The position numbers and the translations under genes were made by a program. Under the pieces are notes generated by a model. That model made no database searches. It was not told the origin of the DNA and saw only the letters and a list, made by a program, of their open reading frames with translations. Positions 37,847 to 45,190 of a DNA stretch of 64,000 nt are shown in pieces. The stretch is from the NCBI GenBank assembly GCA_035559535.1, contig DATMBG010000021.1, forward strand, positions 162,398 to 226,397, read 5' to 3'. Source of the DNA: Candidatus Limnocylindrales bacterium. Lineage in GTDB: Bacteria; Moduliflexota; Moduliflexia; Moduliflexales; JAUQPW01. Within the stretch, counting starts at the first letter, position 1. Each line of letters starts with the position of its first letter.

Positions 37847-38512
37847 CTAAGGGCTCGCCTCGGCAACCAGATTAAATTCCACCCTCACATTCTTATCCAT
37901 CTTGACAAAGACAATAACAGGAACCCGGGGCGGATCGATCTGATAATCTGTAATATCCAGAGGCATTTTACCGGAGATAGTCACCCGGTTACCTTCCCTC
38001 TTACTTTCAACTTCCACGGTCACAGGTCTCTCAACTCCATGAATACCCAGCATCCCTTCCACTTTATATCTGTCCGGGCCTGTATCCGAAGCCTTTTGAA
38101 TCAAGCGGACCTGACCCAATTTGAAGGTGATCAGAGGATATTTCTCTACCTCCAGGGTTTCCCTCATCTTTTTGTCCCGACGATCATTACCCGTATTCAG
38201 AGACCGGGCCTCTACCCGAACTTCGGCTTTTAAATTTGAGGAAGGGGCCTGGGTGATCGTTTCGATGGGTCCCTCCAGGAAGCCTTCAATCTGCGTACTG
38301 GTACCCGTAAATTTATCAAAAGGGGAGCTTCCATAAAATTTAACCTGACTCAGGCCGGGAAGTATCTTATAAAAGGCAGGCTTCGAGGAAGCAGCCGGCT
38401 TAGCATAAGTCGGAAAGGTAAGGAAAAAATGCTTCGTCCCGATAAAAATGAGACCCTGAAACAACAAAAAATAAATAATGACTTTCTTAAAATAGTTCTT
38501 CTTGAAATTCAT
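37847..38512 (-). CDS. YceI-family periplasmic lipid-binding-like protein
   Basis: 221-residue exported protein with a signal segment (VIIYFLLFQGLIFIGTKHFF, about 11-30) and a YceI lipocalin-like barrel. Typical features are YKILPGLSQVKFYGSSPFDKF at the domain start, NTGNDRRDKKMRETLEVEKYP (the conserved loop), and the last strand VIVFVKMDKNVRVEF. YceI proteins bind polyisoprenoid chains, which fits the isoprenoid-modifying enzymes next door, but no operon is formed because the strands are opposite. GAGGG six bases before this ATG favours it over a TTG two codons upstream. Confidence 0.9.
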   Translation of the reverse strand: MNFKKNYFKKVIIYFLLFQGLIFIGTKHFFLTFPTYAKPAASSKPAFYKILPGLSQVKFYGSSPFDKFTGTSTQIEGFLEGPIETITQAPSSNLKAEVRVEARSLNTGNDRRDKKMRETLEVEKYPLITFKLGQVRLIQKASDTGPDRYKVEGMLGIHGVERPVTVEVESKREGNRVTISGKMPLDITDYQIDPPRVPVIVFVKMDKNVRVEFNLVAEASP

Positions 38513-38595
38513 CAGCAACCCTCATTCCTGGCAGAGTAAACTATCCTTAAAGTAGGTAGAGCGGAGATAGCTGTCAATTCCATTTTTTAAGTATC

Positions 38596-38624
38596 TTGAC
38601 AAAGTGCTTTCTGGTACCTATGTT
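38596..38624 (+). promoter_or_regulatory. Sigma-70-type promoter of the Sec-glutaredoxin gene
   Basis: TTGACA (38596-38601) and TATGTT (38619-38624) with an ideal 17-base spacer. Expected transcription start is about 38631, which puts GGAGG (38640-38644) in the leader before the ATG at 38658. Confidence 0.6.
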
Positions 38625-38657
38625 TGAGGGAGAGTGAGAGGAGGTGAGAAGATTTAC

Positions 38658-38879
38658 ATGTTAAAGCTTTACCAGTTTGAGACCTGACCTTACTGTGAAA
38701 AAGTAAGAAAGGTTCTTTCTTATAAACAGTTGGATTATGAAAAAATAGAGGTTCCTCGCAACGACAAAAGCGAGTTGATTAAAATTTCCGGACAGGAACT
38801 CGTTCCGGTGTTGGTGGATAATGATAAAGTGATTGTGGACTCTACGGACATCATCGAGTACCTGGAGAAGCACTATTAA
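38658..38879 (+). CDS. Selenocysteine-containing glutaredoxin/GST N-terminal-domain protein (UxxC)
   Basis: 73-residue thioredoxin-fold protein read through an in-frame TGA at 38685-38687 (codon 10). The translation MLKLYQFET-U-PYCEKVRKVL shows the standard glutaredoxin/GST N-terminal start, with the TGA exactly at the first cysteine of CPYC. The rest is intact: LVPVLVDNDKVIVDSTDIIE contains the cis-proline loop (VP) and the GST-type end STDIIEYLEKHY. A nonsense mutation is possible, but the position, the downstream SECIS-like hairpin (38703-38723), the promoter at 38596 and GGAGG upstream all argue for selenocysteine. It probably reduces disulfides or peroxides. A GST C-terminal domain frame follows at 39066 in the same frame after a stop-containing spacer. 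Confidence 0.8.
38703..38723 (+). promoter_or_regulatory. Putative bacterial SECIS element
   Basis: Hairpin with a 9-bp stem (GTAAGAAAG pairing with CTTTCTTAT, one G-T pair) and the loop GTT. It starts 15 bases after the TGA and its loop 24 bases after it, within the known distance range for bacterial SECIS, and the loop has the G at its start that SelB recognises. It lies wholly within the coding region, as bacterial SECIS do. Confidence 0.68.
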
Positions 38880-39065
38880 TTTAAGTTCTAAAGACCTATT
38901 CTAGCTTTTTATATCGGAAAACCGGATAGGAGAAGGGGAGAAAGAAGGTGTGAAGGGCAGGATTTTCAGGGGTAGAGGCAGGTTTTTCTCACCTGACCTC
39001 CTGGCCCCCCTTCCTGAGGCCTGTCCCATCACTTTCCTTTCTCCCTTGTTTTTCTATTTTTTTAG
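38880..39065 (+). repeat. Hairpin spacer between GST N- and C-domain frames
   Basis: Imperfect long hairpin: purine-rich GGAGAAGGGGAGAAAGAAGG on the left faces CCTTTCTCCCTTGTTTTTCT on the right. It contains five in-frame stops. Its length is a multiple of three, so the two domain frames stay in register across it. It resembles the hairpin spacers between tolA/tolB and tolB/cpoB. Confidence 0.6.
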
Positions 39066-39428
39066 ATGAGACGGAGTGTACTTCCCGAAGATCCTTATGA
39101 AAGGGCTTTATGCAAGTTGATAGAAGAATACGCCGACGAGCATCTGGCCAAAATTCTGTATAAGTACAGAATGGAAATTAATAAAGAAGAATCTCAGCAA
39201 GATAAAGCGCTTTTAGCACAATATCAAAAAGCGGTGGAAGAAAATCTAAAAATTCTCAATGATCTCCTGACCGGGCGAGAATGGCTGGTTGGGAACCGGT
39301 ATTCCCTGGCTGATATTTCTATTTACGCTTTTCTCCAAAGAATGGCCGCAGAACCTAAATCCTGGAAAATTGTTGAGGAGAGGTATCCTCAGATTATACG
39401 ATGGTTTGAGGCAGTGAAAAAGCAATAA
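39066..39428 (+). CDS. Glutathione S-transferase C-terminal domain, separate frame
   Basis: 120-residue all-helical GST C-terminal domain. VLPEDPYERALCKLIEEYAD is the usual linker and first helix, and WLVGNRYSLADISIYAFLQR is the conserved N-capping region with its Asp in SLADIS. In ordinary GSTs this directly follows an N-terminal domain ending like the STDIIEYLEKHY of the gene at 38658. Here the two are split by 186 bases with stops. No ribosome site is visible before the ATG, which follows a T-rich run, so separate translation is uncertain. It could act as partner subunit of the Sec protein or be a decaying half. Confidence 0.72.
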   Translation: MRRSVLPEDPYERALCKLIEEYADEHLAKILYKYRMEINKEESQQDKALLAQYQKAVEENLKILNDLLTGREWLVGNRYSLADISIYAFLQRMAAEPKSWKIVEERYPQIIRWFEAVKKQ

Positions 39429-40084
39429 TCGGTAGGAGAGGTTGGGCATAAGCCCCAGGCTAAGGCTTGGTCGGGACGCGACTGTCTGCCTTACCTCCTT
39501 TGCTCTCCCTCTCCCGAAGCCTCCCTCAACCCCCCTATGCGCCAGGATAAGAGTGAGATCCCTGAGGAGGACCCTTAATGTCAAATATCAAACGAGACGT
39601 TTGATCCACCGGATATTTAACCTACTAACCTTCCCCCGCTTTGCAGGGGAAGGAACTTTGAAGCGAAGTTCCCTCCCCATCCTATCTTCCTCTAAGCCTC
39701 AGCGGGGCGACCTGTTTCACAGGCCGCTCCTCCGGAGCTTGAAAAATTCTGGATGACTGGATCCCCTGACTTGCATCCTTAGCATTACCCACATTTTTTC
39801 ATGTCGAAGGTGTGTCAACCGGGACGGTTGACCTACTAACCTGACCGTTTTAAACCCCATCCTCCCAAATCGAAAAATGTGAATAAAGGTAAGGACTTAC
39901 GTCCGGGGCTACCCACGGTTCGCTCCTGACGGGCTTTTCAGCTTAACCTGGCACGTATGCCGAGTTCCCCCTTCTCATAAGAGTATCTTTTTTATTGACT
40001 TAAATCCCCTTCCCCCCTCTATCCCCCCGCATGCGGGGGGAAGGGGGGTTGGGGGTTAGGTGAGAAAAAACTGCCTTGAAATTT
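39429..40084. repeat. Non-coding region with a rearranged dispersed element
   Basis: About 650 bases without a gene. A terminal-repeat-like CTATGCGCCAGGATAAG lies at 39535-39551 and the opposite end CTTAACCTGGCACGTATG at 39944-39961. Between them are GGGGCGACCTGTTTCACAGG, GACTGGATCCCC, the GTCAACCGGGACGGTTGAC palindrome near 39808 and GGGCTTTTCAGCTTAACC. This is the same family as at 60503, in the same orientation, but expanded. Confidence 0.65.
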
Positions 40085-41458
40085 TTACAGATGCAGGATA
40101 ACCATCACGGCCATAATAATCAAAATGGCGAAGGTCAAAATCCCCACCATACGCTTTTCTTCCCATACAAGTTCTTCCACATCGGTGGGTAAGGTTGTCG
40201 GGATAAGTTTTTCTTTGACAACCATAACAACGGCTACCAGAAACCACAGCATCATGGCTACTTCAGAATCTCCAAAATTGTTTTCAAAGAATCCTTCAAC
40301 GAAAAAGGCGATAAAACCGGCCAGACAACCCAGGATCAAGGCCCGTAAGTAGTAACGGTCCGGGGGAATTTGCTCAAGGGTCACTCCGGTTTGTTTAAAG
40401 ATCGTGATCCAGAGCCAGATAAAAGCCATCAGGCCTAAAATACCCCGATCAACGGTAATCATAATCAAATCATTGTGGGAATGGGCATGGCTTGGGGGTT
40501 CTTTAAAGGGGTAAGATTTTTGGTACTCCCGGGACAACTTATTATAATTTCCCTGTCCGATTCCAGTTATCGGATGATCTTTAATCATATCCAGGGAACT
40601 TTTCCAGATATAGATGCGATCCATATTCTGCTCAAAGCTAAACATACTCCTGGCACGGTTTAAAACCGAAGGTTGAAGCATAAAAATTATTATTACACAG
40701 ACCAGAGCACCCAAAATCAGTTTTAAGAATGATTTTCGGCCTTTTAGATAACCTAAGAACAGCAAAGCAACCCCAAATCCTAACCAGGCACTTCGGGTAT
40801 AGGTCCATATCAGGGCAAAAAATATACAGACTGCGGAAACGATCAGTGGAAATTTGTTTTTATTGGATCGATCAAAGAGAATAAAAGACCAGACCAGAGA
40901 AAGGACCATAATGAGCTGTCCAGCAAAGGTCATAGAGATGGAAAAAGTCCCGGGTATACGGATATCGGACCCAGGCAAATCAGTGACGGGTCTTAAGTAA
41001 TTCTTATGGCCACTTAAACGGAACCAGTCTATATGCCAGAAGTGCTGGGCAATTCCATAAATTGCGTTGAGGGTTGCAATAATTAAAAGAAGGGTTATTA
41101 ATTTTTTGATGGTTTTGAGATCTTTCAGGTAATAGAAAACCAGGTAAAACACCGACATGGGGAAAAGAGAAGGAATGAGGACCTTCAAACTCTTGAACAC
41201 GTTAACGCTAAAGAGTGTCGAGATCAGAGTAGCCAGGACGAAGAGAAGGATAGGGAGATCCATAGGACTCTTCATAAATCGGAGTCGGCGGGTTGTTAGG
41301 GCCTCTGCAAAATAGGCAACCAAGATAAATCCCAGGCTGATCTGGGAAAAGGCAATAGAGGCCGGTAGAAATAAAACGAAGGAAAACAGGCCAAACTGGG
41401 CTAAATTTTCACACCATTTCAGGACCTGCTCTTTATGAGAAAGTGTTTGATTTAACAT
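40085..41458 (-). CDS. O-antigen ligase/polymerase-like membrane protein (Wzy_C family)
   Basis: 457-residue inner-membrane protein with about ten to twelve spans and a large periplasmic loop. The loop holds the family pattern with arginine-rich WTYTRSAWLGFG before it and SHAHSHNDLIMITVDRGILGL after it, as in WaaL/O-antigen polymerase proteins. It joins O-antigen from undecaprenyl carrier to lipid A core, or polymerises it. It is on the same strand as the GT9 and MsbA genes, separated by a 400-base repeat region. Ligase and polymerase cannot be told apart from sequence alone. Confidence 0.85.
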   Translation of the reverse strand: MLNQTLSHKEQVLKWCENLAQFGLFSFVLFLPASIAFSQISLGFILVAYFAEALTTRRLRFMKSPMDLPILLFVLATLISTLFSVNVFKSLKVLIPSLFPMSVFYLVFYYLKDLKTIKKLITLLLIIATLNAIYGIAQHFWHIDWFRLSGHKNYLRPVTDLPGSDIRIPGTFSISMTFAGQLIMVLSLVWSFILFDRSNKNKFPLIVSAVCIFFALIWTYTRSAWLGFGVALLFLGYLKGRKSFLKLILGALVCVIIIFMLQPSVLNRARSMFSFEQNMDRIYIWKSSLDMIKDHPITGIGQGNYNKLSREYQKSYPFKEPPSHAHSHNDLIMITVDRGILGLMAFIWLWITIFKQTGVTLEQIPPDRYYLRALILGCLAGFIAFFVEGFFENNFGDSEVAMMLWFLVAVVMVVKEKLIPTTLPTDVEELVWEEKRMVGILTFAILIIMAVMVILHL

Positions 41459-41574
41459 CTCTTATCAACCTGGAGTGTAGGAATACTTTGTAATGTTAAT
41501 TCTGTGTAATTTCCCCTCACCCTCCCTTTCCCTCCCCGTGGGCGGAGAGGGAAGCGAGAAGATCTCCGGGCCAG

Positions 41575-41642
41575 CTCCCGGTGAACCCTCCTCATCCTCC
41601 CCGTGGACGGGAAGGGAAGGGGGAGAGGGGGGTTCACCGGGA
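41575..41642. repeat. Inverted repeat downstream of the GT9 gene
   Basis: CTCCCGGTGAACCCTCCT on the left pairs with GAGGGGGGTTCACCGGGAG on the right. It lies next to a larger repeat unit and has no coding content. Confidence 0.55.
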
Positions 41643-41650
41643 GTAAAGGC

Positions 41651-41860
41651 AGAACCGTTATTCAAATCTAACTTTACAAGGGAGTAGTACACTGTTACCT
41701 TAATTTTGACCTCATAGGGCTGCTTTCACTCCCCAGCTCCCCTCACCCCCATCCCCCCCCTAGCCCCCCAGTGCCCCCCCTCCGTAGGGGCGGGAGGCCT
41801 CCCGCCCCTACACAGGAGAGGGGCCGGGGGTGAGGGCCACTTAAACGTTAAACAAAACTA
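41651..41860. repeat. MITE-like repeat with CTCCCCAGCTCCCCTC hairpin
   Basis: The left end (ATTCAAATCTAACTTTACAA, GTAGTACACTGTTACC) and the complement of the right end (CTACTACATTGTTTACC) are related, so the unit has imperfect terminal inverted repeats. The centre has CTCCCCAGCTCCCCTC pairing with GAGAGGGGCCGGGGGTGAGG. A second copy in inverted orientation is at 60361-60486. A 28-bp palindrome (41784-41811) is inserted inside this copy but not in the other. Confidence 0.7.
41784..41811. repeat. 28-bp palindrome of the GTAGGGGC family
   Basis: Perfect palindrome: GTAGGGGCGGGAGG followed by its complement. It sits in the loop of the larger hairpin unit at 41651-41860. Confidence 0.9.
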
Positions 41861-42994
41861 GGTAAACAATGTAGTAGCAGGTAGGGTCTCTGCACTCCAG
41901 TTTTTTAAAAGAACTTCCACACCGGCTAAGACATCTTCTACCGAGATGGAATCTATTTTTCTGTTCTCCTTTCGAATGGCCAGGTAGATATCCCCAATCG
42001 GTTTCCATTGGGCTGGATTAGACGGCCCATACAAGCCGATAAGGGGAACCTTTTGGGAAGCAGCGATATGGAGGGCCCCGGTATCGTTTCCGATATACAG
42101 ATCGAAATTTCGCACCAGGCCGGCCAGGGTCCTCAAGGTAGTGGGAGGAGATATAAAAACGCTCTCCTTATTTTTAACCTGCTCTTTGAGGGTTTCCACC
42201 AATTTTTCTTCACCGGGTCCGCGGGTTAAGATAATCTTAGCTCCATAAAGCTCCACCAGCGCATCGCATAAGTGGGCATATTTATCCAGGGGCCATCTCT
42301 TATTCTCAAACCGGGCCCCCAAATGGACTCCGATTAACCAACGGGCGGGAGGGATAGATAAAGATTGTAACATCTGTTGACCTTGAAGGATCTCTGCTTC
42401 GGTCAAAACCAGGATATAACTCTTATCGGTTGTATCGGCACCGATATACCGAACCACATCCAGGTTAGAATCTACCTGACTTTTTTCATTTTGGGTATCC
42501 ACAGGTACGGCCAGGTTATAGAAAAGATCTCCGGGTCCGGGACCGTACTTTTTATACATTGATCCGAGTCGATATTTCGCACCACTTAGCCAGGCGATAA
42601 GGTCACTGGAGAAAGACCTGGAGACCGTATTGAGTACCACAGCCAGATCGTAGGGACGGATACGCCTGATAAAAGTTAAAAATGTGGAAAGACTCCAGTG
42701 TTGAAGTTGTCGATAATACACAAGGACCTCATCTATATAAGGATTATTGATCAGGATCTCCTGGGTCAGTTGGCGAACCACGACGGTTATATAAGCTTGA
42801 GGGAATCTCTCTCGCAAGGCTCTGAGGGCCGGGGTTGCAATCAAGAGATCACCGATTTGATCGTGCTGACGCACGACGAGAATCCGTTTAATCCGGGAAT
42901 AATCTATCTCTTCCGGCCTGAGAGGGGTCGGAGTAAAGAACAGGCCAACCCCCCTTAGAAGGAGATCCCTGAAAAATCTCTCCAAACCTCTCAA
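41858..42994 (-). CDS. Glycosyltransferase family 9 (heptosyltransferase-like)
   Basis: 378-residue cytoplasmic GT-B glycosyltransferase. The N-terminal domain starts ILVVRQHDQIGDLLIATPAL, the classic GT9 pattern with the conserved Asp of the GD(L/V) motif, and the C-terminal domain has IGVHLGARFENKRWP and the donor-binding FDLYIGNDTGALHIAASQ. Members transfer heptose or a related sugar to LPS inner core. The start overlaps the msbA-like stop by four bases (ATGA), tying it to lipid A-core transport. The right sugar is not determinable. Confidence 0.92.
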   Translation of the reverse strand: MRGLERFFRDLLLRGVGLFFTPTPLRPEEIDYSRIKRILVVRQHDQIGDLLIATPALRALRERFPQAYITVVVRQLTQEILINNPYIDEVLVYYRQLQHWSLSTFLTFIRRIRPYDLAVVLNTVSRSFSSDLIAWLSGAKYRLGSMYKKYGPGPGDLFYNLAVPVDTQNEKSQVDSNLDVVRYIGADTTDKSYILVLTEAEILQGQQMLQSLSIPPARWLIGVHLGARFENKRWPLDKYAHLCDALVELYGAKIILTRGPGEEKLVETLKEQVKNKESVFISPPTTLRTLAGLVRNFDLYIGNDTGALHIAASQKVPLIGLYGPSNPAQWKPIGDIYLAIRKENRKIDSISVEDVLAGVEVLLKNWSAETLPATTLFT

Positions 42995-44808
42995 GATTTA
43001 TCTGTTGTTGGCCGTTCGTTGTCCGTAACCCGGGGTTGGTTGTTTAATACCGGGTATCCAGAGTCTACTCTGACCGACGATGGATAACGGACAGCAGATG
43101 CCTGCATTTCATACAACCGGGTATAAATTCCATTTAGTTTTAGAAGTTCCTCATGGGTTCCTTCCTCGACGATTCGTCCATGATCCAGGACCAGGATTTT
43201 ATGGGCATTTTGAATGGTAGACAGGCGATGGGCGATGATCAAGGTTGTACGGTCTCGCATGAGATTACCCAAAGCTTCCTGGACCACTCTTTCAGATTCT
43301 CCATCCAGGGAAGAGGTTGCTTCGTCCAGGATCATGATGGGAGGATTCTTGAGAATGGCCCGGGCGATGGCAATCCGTTGTCGTTCCCCACCGGAAAGCC
43401 TGAGTCCCCTCTCTCCGATGACGGTCTGGTAACCTTCCGGAAGCTTCATAATGAATTCATGGGCACAGGCTGCCTTGGCTGCCTGTATGACCTCCTCCAG
43501 GGAAGCTTCGGGAACTCCATAGGCGATATTGTTTCGGACCGTATCGTCGAAGAGGATTACATCTTGAGTCACCAGACCGATCTGCCGTCTTAAGGATTTG
43601 AGGGTTACCCGGCTGATATCCACCCCGTCGATTCGAATAGTTCCCGAGGTCGGGTCATAAAATCGGGGCAGAAGATTCAAAAGGGTTGTTTTGCCCACAC
43701 CACTTACACCGACAAAAGCAGTAACCTCACCGGCCCGGGCCTGGAAATGGATGTTTTTCAAAACCGGCAGGTCTTCATATTGAAAAGAAACATCAACATA
43801 TTCGATATCGCCCTTGACAGGTGGTAATTCAATGGCATCGGCCGCCTCTAGAATATCCGGCTGGGTATCCAGAACTTCAAAAACCCTTTCAGCGGCAGCC
43901 ATGGCCTGTTGAATTTTATTATTCGTTCGGCTTATTTTTTTGATCGGCTCGTAAAGCATGAGAAGGGCGGTCATAAAAGAGAAAAAGGTTCCCGGACTTG
44001 TAATTCCATGAATAACCTCATAACCCCCGTACCACATGACTCCGGCTACCCCCAGTCCTCCCAACAATTCCGAGACAGAAGAAGAAGTTGCATGAATCCG
44101 GGCAGATTTCATAGCCATATGAAAATAATCCTCTATAACCTGGGCGAAACGAGCGCTCTCCCTTTCTTCTGCACAAAAAGCCTTTACAATATGAATTCCC
44201 GAGATTTTCTCCTGAAGGATATGGGTAATATCCGCCATCTTCATCTGAGTGGCCCGGGTTATTTTCCGAACTTTTTGACCAAATCGGGTAATAAATAAAA
44301 AACCCAAGGGAAGGACCGAAAGAGAAATCAGCGCCAGCAGCCAGTGTCGATAGAAAATCACCCCTAACAATCCTAGAATGGTAAAACCGTCCCGGATCAG
44401 GTCGGCCAGCATATGAGAGACTACCACGTGGAGGAGCGTTACATCATTGGTAATTCGGGAGATCAAAATTCCGGTGGGGGTCTTAGAAAAGTATCGAAGG
44501 GATAAAAATTGAATATGGTGAAAGAGCTGATTGCGTAATTTCAGAATGACCTTTTCACCGGCATAAGCGATCAACGTCGCCTGCCCATAAGCAAAGAGAC
44601 CTTTTAAGCCCAGGAGAACGATGACCACAACGGGAATGATCAGTAACATAAATTGATCTTTGTTGGCAAAGATATCGTCCACTACGTTTTTTACAATCAA
44701 AGCCGAAATTGCCGTGCAGAGAGCCACCAGGGCTGAACAGATCATCGATCCTAAGATCCACTTCCAGTAGGGTATGGCGTAAGAGAGCAAACGCTTATAA
44801 AGTTCCAT
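42991..44808 (-). CDS. msbA: MsbA-like lipid A ABC exporter
   Basis: 605-residue half-transporter: six membrane spans (about 1-320) fused to an ATPase domain with Walker A GVSGVGKTT, signature LRLSGGERQRIAIARA and Walker B IMILDEATSSLD. It flips lipid A-core across the inner membrane and acts as a homodimer. MsbA proteins normally end near RLYEMQ. Here 36 more residues follow, encoded at 42994-43101 by an inverted repeat of the CCGTTGTCC type, so the tail looks like recruited intergenic repeat. A general multidrug role is an alternative, but the GT9/ligase neighbours favour LPS. Confidence 0.9.
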   Translation of the reverse strand: MELYKRLLSYAIPYWKWILGSMICSALVALCTAISALIVKNVVDDIFANKDQFMLLIIPVVVIVLLGLKGLFAYGQATLIAYAGEKVILKLRNQLFHHIQFLSLRYFSKTPTGILISRITNDVTLLHVVVSHMLADLIRDGFTILGLLGVIFYRHWLLALISLSVLPLGFLFITRFGQKVRKITRATQMKMADITHILQEKISGIHIVKAFCAEERESARFAQVIEDYFHMAMKSARIHATSSSVSELLGGLGVAGVMWYGGYEVIHGITSPGTFFSFMTALLMLYEPIKKISRTNNKIQQAMAAAERVFEVLDTQPDILEAADAIELPPVKGDIEYVDVSFQYEDLPVLKNIHFQARAGEVTAFVGVSGVGKTTLLNLLPRFYDPTSGTIRIDGVDISRVTLKSLRRQIGLVTQDVILFDDTVRNNIAYGVPEASLEEVIQAAKAACAHEFIMKLPEGYQTVIGERGLRLSGGERQRIAIARAILKNPPIMILDEATSSLDGESERVVQEALGNLMRDRTTLIIAHRLSTIQNAHKILVLDHGRIVEEGTHEELLKLNGIYTRLYEMQASAVRYPSSVRVDSGYPVLNNQPRVTDNERPTTDKS

Positions 44809-45111
44809 GGTTCTATCTTGTTTTTCCCTTTAAAGATCGAAGGTTTTCCTTTTTTGAACAACAATAAAACTATAACGAATAAAACTATAATGGTTCCAAA
44901 GGAATTTGTCCAGGTTTAAGTTCCTTGAAAAGACGGAAGAATCCCTGTTATTGCTTGTGAAAGAATTATCTACCAGGAGAATCTCAAGTCCACAAAACCC
45001 TTGGGGGTAACTTCATCTCCCCGTTAAAGTATCCTGTAACTATAGAGAAGGCGATCTTCCTGCAATGAAGCGACATTTTCATAGAGGGATCGACACAATT
45101 TCACAAAAGCC

Positions 45112-45140
45112 TTGACGAAACAAGGAGAACTTACCATAAT
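45112..45140 (+). promoter_or_regulatory. Sigma-70-type promoter of the sigma-54 activator gene
   Basis: TTGACG (45112-45117), 17-base spacer and CATAAT (45135-45140). Start of transcription is expected near 45147, leaving a leader of about 44 bases with GGGAGG just before the ATG at 45191. The remaining 300 bases back to msbA show no gene. Confidence 0.6.
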
Positions 45141-45190
45141 GAATGAAAATCACAACATCGGACTTATTTTAACATCAAAAGGGGGAGGTT

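Noticed and set aside
38685..38687. TGA as a simple nonsense mutation (pseudogene)
   Set aside because: It falls exactly at the redox cysteine of CPYC, the remainder of the domain is intact, and a hairpin with SECIS geometry follows. Selenocysteine is the better reading, though the genome must be checked for sel genes.
38661..38873. Minus-strand frame opposite the Sec-glutaredoxin gene
   Set aside because: It is the mirror of a frame with clear thioredoxin-fold residues, promoter and ribosome site on the plus strand.
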